Positions 1-9,748 of a stretch of DNA of 64,000 nt are shown here, piece after piece. Position 1 is the stretch's first letter. Each line of letters starts with the position of its first letter. The DNA is taken from assembly GCA_029239755.1 (NCBI GenBank), contig JARBUI010000009.1, positions 52,775 through 116,774 of the forward strand, in the 5' to 3' direction. A model generated the notes under the pieces. It did not search any database. It had not been told where the DNA came from and saw nothing but the letters and a program-made list of their open reading frames with translations. The translations under genes and the position numbers were made by a program. The DNA is from Clostridia bacterium. Its GTDB lineage: Bacteria > Bacillota > Clostridia > Lachnospirales > Cellulosilyticaceae.

Positions 1-11
1 AAGGAATATCT

Positions 12-1757
12 GTGGCGGGGATGCGTTTTCCAATCACAGTTGTGAGTTTATTGGCTGCCGCTGCGGTTATTTTTAGGCTGATCGCCACAAGCGAGCCCCC
101 ATCTGTGATGCTTCAAAAGCTGATGTTTACATTTGTAGTAGGTGCAGCTTTAGGTATGACTACGCAGTTTGCAGTTGAAAGATTTGAGAAGCTTTTTGAG
201 AAACGAATGCTGGTCTATGGAGCAGCAGTACTGGTTCTAGCAGGTTATTTTTTGATTTTACTGCCTGCACCTGAGATTAGTGCGGAGATTACGGTGAGAA
301 GTTTGGTGACAGTATTTGCATTAATTTGCATGATACTATGGATACCTTCCTACAAGTCGGAAGCTAATTTTAACACGACTACACTCGTTCATTTTAAATC
401 TTTTTTTACTTCACTGCTTTATTCAGGAGTAATCTCTGTAGGTATTGTAGCTATTATTGCAACTATTAATACTTTGCTTTTTAGGGTTAATGATGATACT
501 TATGCCTATACTATGACGGTGATATGGGTAATCTTTGCGCCTATTTATTATTTATCACTCATCCCTAGATTTAATCCAAAATCTGAGGCGGATGAAAGTA
601 TGATCGTGCGTGCAAGCCTTTATCCAAAATTCCTTGATATTCTTATCTCGAACATCGCCATTCCACTCGTTAGTGCCTATACTTTGGTATTAACACTTTA
701 TTTTTTGAAAATACTTTTTACATTGACGTGGCCGTCAGGACAGGTCGGGCCTATGGTACTTGTTTACTCTATAGCGGGACTTGTAGTTTTTATCCTATCT
801 AGTTTGCTGGAAAATAAGTGGGCTTTATTCTACCGTAGGATATTCCCTAAAATCCTTATTCCGATTGTGATCATGCAGCTTATCTCAGCAGGTATTCGCT
901 TGAACACTTATGGGGTCACAGAATCAAGATACTATGTCATTCTATTTGGAATCTTTTCAGTCATAGCCGGGCTCATATTAAGTTTTAGTAAAGTTTTAAA
1001 AAACGAACGTATTGCACTCCTCGCGGCTGCATTTTCAATCCTTTCAATCATTCCTCCAATTGATGCTTTTACTGTCTCACGCTATAGTCAAATTAGCAGG
1101 ATTGAATCTATTCTTGGAAAAGAAGGTATGCTGGCTGATGGCATAGTTGTGAAAAAGGAAGATGCATCGGAATCTACAAAGATTGAGACAACTAATATTT
1201 TATACTATCTTGAAAGAAGCAGTTCGCTTAAGTATATTAGCTGGCTGCCAGAGGATTTTGAAGTTTATAATGATTTTGAATCAGTATTTGGATTTGAACC
1301 TACCTACCCAGCCCATTCAGAAGGAGACAGGCAGTATTTTAATGTTTTACTAAATACAGAGAAGCCCTTGGGAGTCGAAGGATATGATGTGCTTCTTAGT
1401 ACTTTTGCAGGAAGGCATATGAGCGAAAAAGAGCTGACAGATAGGGATTTCGAGCTTGGCGGCAAGGCTTATCAGTTGAAGGCAGACAAGATTTCTCAGG
1501 ATGAAGTATACGTTTCTATCTTGGACTCAGAGGGGACTGAACTTGTTGGAACGGGGCTCTATGAATTTGCTGAGAAGCTTATTGGAGAAGAGACTGTTAT
1601 GAAAGAGGCGCTGCCACCAGAAGAGATGACTTTTGATGTCTCTAAAGATGGCTATAAACTGAGGATTATATTCCAGAATATTAATTATACATCCGGCAGC
1701 GATGCTGATGCGGGCACTGATTATGGGATGTATGTTTTATTTGCAGTACCTAGATAA
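12..1757 (+). CDS. DUF4153-like multi-pass membrane protein
   Basis: 581-aa ORF, many hydrophobic helices followed by a soluble C-terminal domain; followed by a strong terminator. Possibly begins before the window. Confidence 0.65.
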   Translation: MAGMRFPITVVSLLAAAAVIFRLIATSEPPSVMLQKLMFTFVVGAALGMTTQFAVERFEKLFEKRMLVYGAAVLVLAGYFLILLPAPEISAEITVRSLVTVFALICMILWIPSYKSEANFNTTTLVHFKSFFTSLLYSGVISVGIVAIIATINTLLFRVNDDTYAYTMTVIWVIFAPIYYLSLIPRFNPKSEADESMIVRASLYPKFLDILISNIAIPLVSAYTLVLTLYFLKILFTLTWPSGQVGPMVLVYSIAGLVVFILSSLLENKWALFYRRIFPKILIPIVIMQLISAGIRLNTYGVTESRYYVILFGIFSVIAGLILSFSKVLKNERIALLAAAFSILSIIPPIDAFTVSRYSQISRIESILGKEGMLADGIVVKKEDASESTKIETTNILYYLERSSSLKYISWLPEDFEVYNDFESVFGFEPTYPAHSEGDRQYFNVLLNTEKPLGVEGYDVLLSTFAGRHMSEKELTDRDFELGGKAYQLKADKISQDEVYVSILDSEGTELVGTGLYEFAEKLIGEETVMKEALPPEEMTFDVSKDGYKLRIIFQNINYTSGSDADAGTDYGMYVLFAVPR

Positions 1758-1787
1758 AAATAGTATTTTAATTATATAGCAGACATA

Positions 1788-1827
1788 AACGCAGAGCATT
1801 CGAAAGGATAATGCTCTGCGTTTTTTA
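1788..1827 (+). terminator. Rho-independent terminator
   Basis: CGCAGAGCATT...AATGCTCTGCG stem followed by TTTTTT. Confidence 0.85.
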
Positions 1828-2030
1828 AGTAGACTTCGGCATACCTATAGGAATCCTTCCTTTATTTTTAGTATGCACATCTCTTAACCAAAATATAAAG
1901 AAAATAGTAGTTGATAAGGGCTGAAGGATTAATATAATCTTATTAAAAAAGAGCTTTAGAGGTACCTTCAAATTATTTGAATAGATGTTAAAATGAGTGT
2001 AGGATGATGAGAGAAGGGAAGGAGAAATAA

Positions 2031-3227
2031 ATGGAACGTGATAAAGACAGCGTATTAAGACTGATAGATTATGTTAAAGGTCTCCAAGACCCTGCAAAGG
2101 GTAAGACTCTTTATGAGAAGTATAAGGAAGATATTGAAAATGTAGTGCCGCAAGAAGTCTTTGAAGTTTTTTATGCGCTTTTGCAAGAGGGAAAAGAGCC
2201 CAGCGAGATCCTGATTGTTCTTGATAAAGTGATCAATGTCTTTTACAAGCCCCTAATGGCTTATGGGTGGACAGTGTCTGGGCATAATCAGTTTCTAAAG
2301 GACTTGATGCTGGAAAATAAAGCCTTGGTTGAACGGACCAACCAAATGCGAGAAGTGCTTAAGGAAAAACCTTTAAACGTCAAAAAAGAAAAGTTAGCCC
2401 CTAAAATAGAGGAGCTGCAGCTTTTTAATGATCACTACTTAAAGAAAGAGAATATCCTTTTTCCCTATTTAGAGAGAAAGATGGATAAGTTTGAAGGGCT
2501 TTCTATTATGTGGGCACTTCATGATGAGATTAGAAGGCAGATTAAAGAAATGATACAGCTGCTTAGAAGTGAAGAGAGCAATGAGATGCAGATTAATACG
2601 GGTATTGGCAAGTTGTTTTTTGCCGTACTTGGCTTAGTTAAAAAAGAAGAGTTGATTTTATTTCCGGCAGCAAGTGAAATACTGGACGATCAAGAATGGG
2701 ATGAAATGTATAAGCAAAGTCTCGAATATCATTTTCCTTTTATAGAAAAAAAGGCAGCAGAAGCTGATCAGGGGAAACCTGCAAAGTCTGAGGCAACTTT
2801 TGAAAGGTTCAATGAAGGGGATCACTTCAAAACTGAAACCGGGGTGCTTAGTTTTGAACAAGCTATAATGATTTTCAATGCACTTCCTGTAGATCTATCT
2901 TTTGTGGATGAAAACAATAAGGTGAAGTTTTTCACGCGGCCAAAAGATCGGATTTTTCCGCGCTCACCAGCCATTATAGGCAGGGATGTCAAAAACTGCC
3001 ACCCGCCAGACAGTGTACATGTGGTGAATAAGATTATCGAGAGCTTCCGATCAGGAGCGAAAGATACAGCCTCATTTTGGATTAAACTAAAAGGCAAAAC
3101 AATATTGATCCAGTATTTTGCGCTGAGAGATGCAGGAGGCTGTTATAAAGGCACCTTAGAAGTTAGCCAGGATATTACTGAAATACAACGCTTAGAAGGA
3201 GAAAAAAGGTTGCTGGATTGGGAATGA
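2031..3227 (+). CDS. DUF438 / hemerythrin-like / PAS domain protein
   Basis: N-terminal DUF438-like region, His-rich hemerythrin-like middle (FNDHYLKKENILFPYLE, HDEIRRQIKEM, KKEELILFPAA), C-terminal PAS (GRDVKNCHPPDSVHVVNKI). Confidence 0.85.
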   Translation: MERDKDSVLRLIDYVKGLQDPAKGKTLYEKYKEDIENVVPQEVFEVFYALLQEGKEPSEILIVLDKVINVFYKPLMAYGWTVSGHNQFLKDLMLENKALVERTNQMREVLKEKPLNVKKEKLAPKIEELQLFNDHYLKKENILFPYLERKMDKFEGLSIMWALHDEIRRQIKEMIQLLRSEESNEMQINTGIGKLFFAVLGLVKKEELILFPAASEILDDQEWDEMYKQSLEYHFPFIEKKAAEADQGKPAKSEATFERFNEGDHFKTETGVLSFEQAIMIFNALPVDLSFVDENNKVKFFTRPKDRIFPRSPAIIGRDVKNCHPPDSVHVVNKIIESFRSGAKDTASFWIKLKGKTILIQYFALRDAGGCYKGTLEVSQDITEIQRLEGEKRLLDWE

Positions 3228-3269
3228 ATTTTGATATACTAAAGAAAACGATATAAGCGAGGATGTATT

Positions 3270-3620
3270 ATGACCAAACATCATATTTATACAATGAGTG
3301 TAGCAAATGTCTATCCCCTTTATGTTACGAAGGCGGAGAAAAAAGGACGTACGAAAACAGAAGTGGATGAAATTATCTGTTGGCTCACGGGATATAGCCA
3401 GGAAGAGTTAGAAGAAGAGCTGGAAAAGCAGACAGACTTTGAGACCTTCTTTGCGGAAGCTCCAAAGCTGAATCCTTCACGGGCTTTAATCAAAGGTGTG
3501 GTCTGCGGTGTCCGAGTGGAAGACATCGAAGAACCAACTATGCAGGAAATTCGCTATTTGGATAAGCTGATTGATGAGTTAGCAAAAGGAAAAGCGATGG
3601 ATAAGATTTTGCGAAAATAA
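3270..3620 (+). CDS. DUF2200 family protein
   Basis: 116 aa, [42 protein letters not shown] is typical of this family. Confidence 0.85.
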   Translation: MTKHHIYTMSVANVYPLYVTKAEKKGRTKTEVDEIICWLTGYSQEELEEELEKQTDFETFFAEAPKLNPSRALIKGVVCGVRVEDIEEPTMQEIRYLDKLIDELAKGKAMDKILRK

Positions 3621-3707
3621 TAATTTTAAAAGGTAGATTGTTTTTCATTTTAAAGCATTATATGATTACTTCAGACATCGATGTACTAAAAAATAGGAGG
3701 ATAATGA

Positions 3708-4454
3708 GTGGTGATAGATAAAGAATATTATAAAATGATTTTTAAAAGAAAGTCATTTAGAAGATTTAACGACACCCTTAAGCTCTCTCATGATGAATTA
3801 CGTGATATTGAAGAAAAGGTTAAAGCTTTAATATCACTTGTAGACACTATAGATGTTAAGTACCGTATTGTGCGAAGAGAAGAAACCACCTGTAAACGAG
3901 GGGAGTATTGCTTACTTATTTACAGCGAAGAAAAAGAGAAATTTTTATTAAATATTGGATATATGTTTGAACAATTGGATTTATATTTAGCGAGTAAAGA
4001 TATTGGGGTATGTTGGTACGGAATGGGTAAAACACAAGAGTCAGAATATGAAAACTTGAAATTTGTGATTATGATGGCTTTGGGTAAAGGGCATTCTCAT
4101 GAGTTTAGAAGAGATTATACAAAATGCAAGAGAAAAGAAACGCAGGAAATTTGGCATGGCGCCTCAGGATTAGAAATAGTAGCTGAAGTTGTAAAGTATG
4201 CTCCAAGTGCATGCAATACACAGCCGTGGAGGGTTGTTTGTGAAAAAAATAAATTGAAAGTATATAGAACGACAAATATTAAGTCTATTATGCCTAAAGA
4301 CAAAGTGCCGTTTTATAACTCAATTGATATGGGAATATTTCTGTATTTTTTAGAATTGGCGATGTTGTATAACCGTATTTCTTTTCAGAGGTTTCTTTGC
4401 CAGGAAGAAGACCAAGCTGAGTTAATACCTATTGCCATATACCATTTAATTTAG
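3708..4454 (+). CDS. nitroreductase-family protein
   Basis: GTG start after AGGAGG; KRKSFRRF N-terminus and KYAPSACNTQPWRV motif typical of nitroreductase-like proteins. Confidence 0.75.
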   Translation: MVIDKEYYKMIFKRKSFRRFNDTLKLSHDELRDIEEKVKALISLVDTIDVKYRIVRREETTCKRGEYCLLIYSEEKEKFLLNIGYMFEQLDLYLASKDIGVCWYGMGKTQESEYENLKFVIMMALGKGHSHEFRRDYTKCKRKETQEIWHGASGLEIVAEVVKYAPSACNTQPWRVVCEKNKLKVYRTTNIKSIMPKDKVPFYNSIDMGIFLYFLELAMLYNRISFQRFLCQEEDQAELIPIAIYHLI

Positions 4455-4568
4455 GGGAAAATATTAACTTAAGTTAATGGGTGTTGCGGCCATATAGTCT
4501 ATTGCCTTAGTGATAGAGCAATCTCTTCATCATATACTATATTAAATAGATCTAAGGAGGTCTGCAAA

Positions 4569-5294
4569 TTGAATAACTATGCCAATATGCAGGATACTTA
4601 TATACTTGATAAAAAAACTGGAGATATAAATGGAGACAAAATCCCTGATACAGTTTATCTAGTAGGTGAAAAGAGAGAGAATGCTTTTTATGAGAACATA
4701 AAAGTAATAGTACAAGATGGCAGGACAAAGCGACGCTATGTAATCCCTCTATATCCGGAGTATAGTATGGCGTATAATCCGTGGCTGTTTCTTGGGAGCT
4801 TCACTAAGTCGAATACTAACGAGATCATGGTAAGCCTTCCTGTGGGGGGAAGCGGCGCACTAACATATTATTATGTTCTATCATTCCTCAAAAACAAGTC
4901 AGAGTATATACTTGGACCTGAGGATTTTATCGTCCTTACCGAACCTCTAAAAGTTGAAGTTATCTATAGGGATCATTATAAAGTGCTTGTTAAAAGCAGA
5001 AAACTTAATCAATCTTATATACTGGATATAAGCAGCAGAAAGAGCACTTATGAAGGAACCATTTACGATAAAGACGGCAAACTTATGGAGCCTAGAGAAG
5101 GATTTGTAATTTACCAGCCACGCCTAGATCCTATCAGACTTGACGGTAATGAACCCTATAAGCTGACGGCGCAGCAGGAGATAGCAGGAACATCACGTGC
5201 TGATCGGCTAGGGTATATGGTAACATATTGGAAGTACTCCGGTCAAAATAGATGCTGGGTTTTGGATCCGGAGATGTTTTCGGTTATGCTCTAG
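4569..5294 (+). CDS. VCBS/FG-GAP-like repeat protein
   Basis: TTG start after AAGGAGG; GDINGDKIPDTVYLVG resembles a calcium-loop FG-GAP/VCBS motif. Confidence 0.6.
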   Translation: MNNYANMQDTYILDKKTGDINGDKIPDTVYLVGEKRENAFYENIKVIVQDGRTKRRYVIPLYPEYSMAYNPWLFLGSFTKSNTNEIMVSLPVGGSGALTYYYVLSFLKNKSEYILGPEDFIVLTEPLKVEVIYRDHYKVLVKSRKLNQSYILDISSRKSTYEGTIYDKDGKLMEPREGFVIYQPRLDPIRLDGNEPYKLTAQQEIAGTSRADRLGYMVTYWKYSGQNRCWVLDPEMFSVML

Positions 5295-5360
5295 GTACTC
5301 AAGTAGTTAGTTTTACCTGCAGGAGCTAGATGAAAAACGGATATGAAGGACTAAAAGATT

Positions 5361-5399
5361 AATATTAGAGCGTAGTGCCTGGCACTACGCTCTAATATT
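5361..5399. repeat. perfect 19-bp inverted repeat with 1-nt centre
   Basis: AATATTAGAGCGTAGTGCC-T-GGCACTACGCTCTAATATT, no mismatches. Confidence 0.9.
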
Positions 5400-5494
5400 T
5401 GGGGAGGATTTTTTATTATCACATGGCTGTCACATGGCTTTCAGATAACTTTCACACTACGGTCGTGTAAATTTCTTTTTTATAAATTAGGATA

Positions 5495-6727
5495 GTGACT
5501 ATAAACTATTGCTATTTGAAAGGAATAAACATGATGAATATTAAACCGAATGTAATAAGAATGATACGGTGTATAGTACAAGGTCTTGGCATTCTATTTT
5601 TAATTATGGGACTTTTTACAGGTTATCCCATAACTAAAGTCCTTTTATTAGGAATCACTTTTGCTATGGGGGCTGTCTTTTGTGGTTGGGTTTGTCCCTT
5701 TGGGACGTTACAAGAGTGGCTTGGCATGTTAGGAGGTAAATTAGAAATTAAGAAACGTACGATTCCTAAAGAACTAAAACAAGTACTAGTCTGCCTGCGA
5801 TATGTTTTGCTTATTATTACACTGCTTATTAGTGCCGATTTTATTTTTAGTTTGCTAAGTCTGAACCCTCGCAGTAACTTGGCATTGTTTCTTTTAGGGA
5901 ATAGCCTGACAGCTGCAGGGTGGATTGTTATTTGCATATTTACGCTAACCTCTCTTATTTATAAAAGGCCATTTTGCAACTATCTATGCATTGAAGGGGC
6001 AAAATATGGCTGCATAAGTGCACTTAGGCCTATCACTATCAAAAGAAATGCAAATAACTGTATTAACTGTAACAAATGTAACAAGGTATGCCCTATGCAT
6101 ATAGATGTGGCTTCCCATGAGCAAGTAAGGTCAATGCAGTGTATCAGTTGTATGGAGTGCGTTTTAACATGTCCTGTCAAGGATACCTTAACTGTAGGAC
6201 TTATGCCTATTAAAGAAAAAAATAAAAAAGCGGCGTTTCCGCTCATTGCTATCATTACATTTACAGTAATTGCAGGGATTGTGTATAGCAGCATGCATTA
6301 CGATAGTGCGGCTGCCGAAAAATCAAATATTATTACAGGAGAGGCTGCAGTGGCATATGGAGATGCCAAAGGGATTGCTGATGGGATTTATACGGGAGTT
6401 GGTACGGGCTTTAGAGGAGAAATGACTGTTCAGGTTACTGTAGAGAATGAACTCATTCGTGCGATTGAGATTACTAAAACTACCGATGATGCTAAGTGGC
6501 TGGAGCGGGCATACAGCACAGTAGCTTCTGAGATTATTTCTTCTCAGGCAGCAGATGTAGAGGCAGTATCCGGAGCGACTTACTCTTCAATGGGAATAAA
6601 AGAAGCCGTTGCAAACGCATTAATAAATGCAGGCGGAGAACATGTGGAAGCGATTATCAATGATTTGCCTAAAGAAGACAGGCATGGAAAAAGACCTAGA
6701 GGAAGACATTTTGATGGTTTAGAATAA
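5495..6727 (+). CDS. 4Fe-4S membrane protein with FMN-binding domain (NosR/RnfG-like)
   Basis: GWVCPFGTLQEWLG; two CxxCxxCxxxCP clusters; C-terminal FMN-binding SGATYSSMGIKEAV. Internal Met at about 5531 is an alternative start. Confidence 0.8.
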   Translation: MTINYCYLKGINMMNIKPNVIRMIRCIVQGLGILFLIMGLFTGYPITKVLLLGITFAMGAVFCGWVCPFGTLQEWLGMLGGKLEIKKRTIPKELKQVLVCLRYVLLIITLLISADFIFSLLSLNPRSNLALFLLGNSLTAAGWIVICIFTLTSLIYKRPFCNYLCIEGAKYGCISALRPITIKRNANNCINCNKCNKVCPMHIDVASHEQVRSMQCISCMECVLTCPVKDTLTVGLMPIKEKNKKAAFPLIAIITFTVIAGIVYSSMHYDSAAAEKSNIITGEAAVAYGDAKGIADGIYTGVGTGFRGEMTVQVTVENELIRAIEITKTTDDAKWLERAYSTVASEIISSQAADVEAVSGATYSSMGIKEAVANALINAGGEHVEAIINDLPKEDRHGKRPRGRHFDGLE

Positions 6728-6763
6728 CCCCTTTAGCTTAGAGTGATCTAAGCTAAAGGGGTT
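6726..6763. terminator. bidirectional terminator between convergent genes
   Basis: AACCCCTTTAGCTTAGA-GTGA-TCTAAGCTAAAGGGGTT: perfect 17-bp stem with GNRA-type loop. Confidence 0.85.
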
Positions 6764-6783
6764 TACCTTTTCCGGTGATTGTC

Positions 6784-9270
6784 TTACGTATCAGACATCT
6801 TTAAACATCCACGGTCTTGTGCAATTTTAACTGCTGAGATTTTACTGCTTACGCTAAGTTTCTGATAGATGTTTTTAAAATGTGTTTTGACAGTTTCCTC
6901 AGAAATAAATAGGCGCATAGCCATTTCCTTTCTGCTGAGTCCTTCAGCAGCTAGTGACAGAATATCGATTTCACGCTGTGACAGGGAAGCAGGGTGGTAG
7001 GATAGCCCTTGAATCATTCGTTCATACCTTAGGCAGAGTGTCAGGATAGTGCTTAAGTATTCATCCTCAGGATGCTTTTGAACGATGTACTGAAGCATTG
7101 CTATAATGTGTGGTGCGCTTTCTGCAAAGGGCGTAATAAGCCTGTCAGGGCGAGCCTCGTTTAGTGCGGCTTCAAGGACAGCTGCGCCGGCGCTTGTCCC
7201 ATGCAAATGACATCTGGCTGCTGCTTCAAATATCTTGTTATAAATAAGTCCAAGCTGGTTGCTAAACAAAGAGAATCTCTTTTTAAACTCAGTAGTTAAG
7301 GTCTCTAGCTTTATGTATTTTTTTGATGTCATCACGGCTTTGCCATAGACAATATAAATATAAGAGAGCCCTTGAGAGTAGAAGCTGGCGGATGTCATAT
7401 CACCGATTTGCAGCCACGATGGAATCTGTTCAAACTGACAGATACTTGCGAAGATATAGCCGCTGCACAGATCCACCGCCGTGTTGTAGAGTGGTCTGTT
7501 AAGTCTTTCGGCATCCCTCTGTAGTTCTTTTAAGAGTTCCAAAGCTTCAGAGAGTCTGCCTTCTAAGATGCGAAGCCGTATCAGGCAGAATCTTGCGCAG
7601 AGAATGATGTAGATCTGTGACATGGTTTCTGCTTTTTCAATTGTCTCTAAGACGTGCTTTTCTACCTTGTCAAAGGCTCCTGTCTCCAGTGCATATTCTG
7701 CAAGGGCCAGAAAACTGCTGCCAGCTCCACAGCCATTAGAAAACTCGGTGAAATCAGTAGATTTTGCAAGGACATCAGATATTTTCTTTAAACTTCCCAT
7801 TTCTCTAAAATAGATATAAAGATAGTGGGGCGAACCAAAGGTAAAAGTATACCCTTGAAGCAGGAGATATGAATGCTGACCGTTCAGAAGCCTGATGATT
7901 TCTTGGTTTTGGGTCATCATTTCTGAAAAATAGTTAAAGTAAGTGAGGATACGGACAATTAAGGTTTCACCTAAAATGCGGTTTCGGTAAGTTTCATCGA
8001 TGCCATCTTGCTTTTTGTAATACCTCTCAAGCTCATTAAGCCTCTCCGCCCAACCTAAGATAGGGTTTTGCTTGCCTTGTACGATAGAATGAAAAATATG
8101 CAGCAGATAAGCCAGAGGGTACTCAAACAGTACTTCGCGCGGTGTACTGTTAAACATAGCATCAACGCCTTCGAATTGAAGCAGTACATTTCGGATATTT
8201 TGAGGATTATTTAGATGAGATAGAATGCGCTCAGTGAGGCCTGCCTGATTTAAGCAGCTATAGGCTCTCTGGAATTCCTGTTTTTCAAGATACCAGTCAC
8301 CCAGGCGGGTATAGAATTCGCAGACTTCTTCGGCAGAGAAATTTTGCTTTAACCTTAAGTAGTCAAGAAGAACGCTGTGTATTTTGTATGTTTTACTTTT
8401 TTCATCATAGAAAACAAACCCATTTTCCCTAGTCAGTTTTTTTAGCAGCGGCTTTGTATTTTTGTTCTTTGTTACACATTTGGCCTGTTCTGCCGTAAAG
8501 TCTTCGAGTACCGAGAGCTTAAGCAGAAAACTCTGCATATCCTTATCATATGGGGCAAACAATGCCTTCTCAACCATTTCCTCTATCATTGTACTCAGGC
8601 CCACAGGAATTCCATTTTTAATACCCAAAAGAATAATATATATGAATGAAATCCATCCGTCCGTATATTCATATATTTTACTTAAATCCTCATCGGTTAT
8701 ACCGGGATGCACCCTTCGGCAGTAATCCTGAGTTTCAGAGTATGTGAACTTCAAGTGCTGCCTGGATAGGATGTAGCAAAGGCCCTTTGAGAGCAGCTCT
8801 ACAAAATCAATATCGGTAGTGTCCCTGGTAATAAGAAGAATATGTAATCCGTCAAGCTCCTCACGGGCAAGCCGCATAATCAGCTTTTTTAGTGCTGCAC
8901 TCTTAGTAAACTGGTAATCATCCAGTATCATGAAGAAATTTTCTGCGGGGAGTACACCTGAGAAAATCTGCAGCACCTTTTCCATTTGCGGAGCATCAGA
9001 AGGAATACCAAGGGACTTTAAGGCAAACCCAGCATGTGCATCTTGCCTAACTATTTCATCGGTGAATTTATCCCAGAAAACGGCTTCTGAACCACTTAAG
9101 TCAGGAAAGGTAAACCAAAAGGGATTTATTTTTTCGGCTTCAATAAACTTCTTTACCGCAGTGGTTTTTCCATAGCCCATAGGGGCTTCTAGCAGGGTAA
9201 GAGGGTAATTATAAACAGCAGATAGTATTTGGTTAATCCGTACTCTTTCTAAATGATCAGCATTTCTCAA
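6784..9270 (-). CDS. MalT/LuxR-family ATP-dependent transcriptional regulator
   Basis: APMGYGKTTAVKKF Walker A, TPR-like middle, C-terminal LuxR HTH (LSQREIDILSLAAEGLSRKEMAMRLFISEETVKTHFKNIYQKL). Confidence 0.9.
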   Translation of the reverse strand: MRNADHLERVRINQILSAVYNYPLTLLEAPMGYGKTTAVKKFIEAEKINPFWFTFPDLSGSEAVFWDKFTDEIVRQDAHAGFALKSLGIPSDAPQMEKVLQIFSGVLPAENFFMILDDYQFTKSAALKKLIMRLAREELDGLHILLITRDTTDIDFVELLSKGLCYILSRQHLKFTYSETQDYCRRVHPGITDEDLSKIYEYTDGWISFIYIILLGIKNGIPVGLSTMIEEMVEKALFAPYDKDMQSFLLKLSVLEDFTAEQAKCVTKNKNTKPLLKKLTRENGFVFYDEKSKTYKIHSVLLDYLRLKQNFSAEEVCEFYTRLGDWYLEKQEFQRAYSCLNQAGLTERILSHLNNPQNIRNVLLQFEGVDAMFNSTPREVLFEYPLAYLLHIFHSIVQGKQNPILGWAERLNELERYYKKQDGIDETYRNRILGETLIVRILTYFNYFSEMMTQNQEIIRLLNGQHSYLLLQGYTFTFGSPHYLYIYFREMGSLKKISDVLAKSTDFTEFSNGCGAGSSFLALAEYALETGAFDKVEKHVLETIEKAETMSQIYIILCARFCLIRLRILEGRLSEALELLKELQRDAERLNRPLYNTAVDLCSGYIFASICQFEQIPSWLQIGDMTSASFYSQGLSYIYIVYGKAVMTSKKYIKLETLTTEFKKRFSLFSNQLGLIYNKIFEAAARCHLHGTSAGAAVLEAALNEARPDRLITPFAESAPHIIAMLQYIVQKHPEDEYLSTILTLCLRYERMIQGLSYHPASLSQREIDILSLAAEGLSRKEMAMRLFISEETVKTHFKNIYQKLSVSSKISAVKIAQDRGCLKMSDT

Positions 9271-9344
9271 GTTATCCCTCCTTTTCTACGATTAACTTAA
9301 TTATATCAGAAGAATATTTGCATGCCAATCATCGGGAAAAGGCT

Positions 9345-9386
9345 CAAAACATGTGTATCCCCCATATGGGGGATACACATGTTTTG
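9345..9386. promoter_or_regulatory. perfect 42-bp palindrome in divergent intergenic region
   Basis: CAAAACATGTGTATCCCCCATATGGGGGATACACATGTTTTG equals its own reverse complement. Confidence 0.8.
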
Positions 9387-9430
9387 TAAACTTATTTAAA
9401 ATAGGAGATAGATAAGTATGTCTTTATAAA

Positions 9431-9703
9431 ATGAAAGTTGGTGAAAGTATGTGCAAAATCATAAGCGTCCAGGCAAGTGATGATTACAAGCTCATGATAG
9501 GCTTTGAGAGCGGAAGCAGTATTATCTTTAATATGCAGAAAATAGTTAAAACCATTCCTTATCTCAGACTGAAGGATCAATCAACCTTTAAGCGTGTTAA
9601 ATGTGATGGGAAATCCGTGTATTGGGATGCGGCAGATGGGAAAGAAGAGTATATGCCATTAAGACTTAGTGTTGATGCAATTTTATTTTCTCTAAGAGAC
9701 TAA
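9431..9703 (+). CDS. DUF2442 domain protein
   Basis: DDYKLMIGFESGSSIIFNMQKIV...FKRVKCDGKSVYWDAADG...LSVDAILFSL fits DUF2442. Confidence 0.75.
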   Translation: MKVGESMCKIISVQASDDYKLMIGFESGSSIIFNMQKIVKTIPYLRLKDQSTFKRVKCDGKSVYWDAADGKEEYMPLRLSVDAILFSLRD

Positions 9704-9748
9704 GCAGCCCATGAATAACTTATGCAAATAGAAAGAGGGAAAAAGAGC

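Noticed and set aside
5415-5440. Short direct repeat CACATGGCT x2
   Set aside because: Only two 9-bp copies; could be chance, no supporting context.
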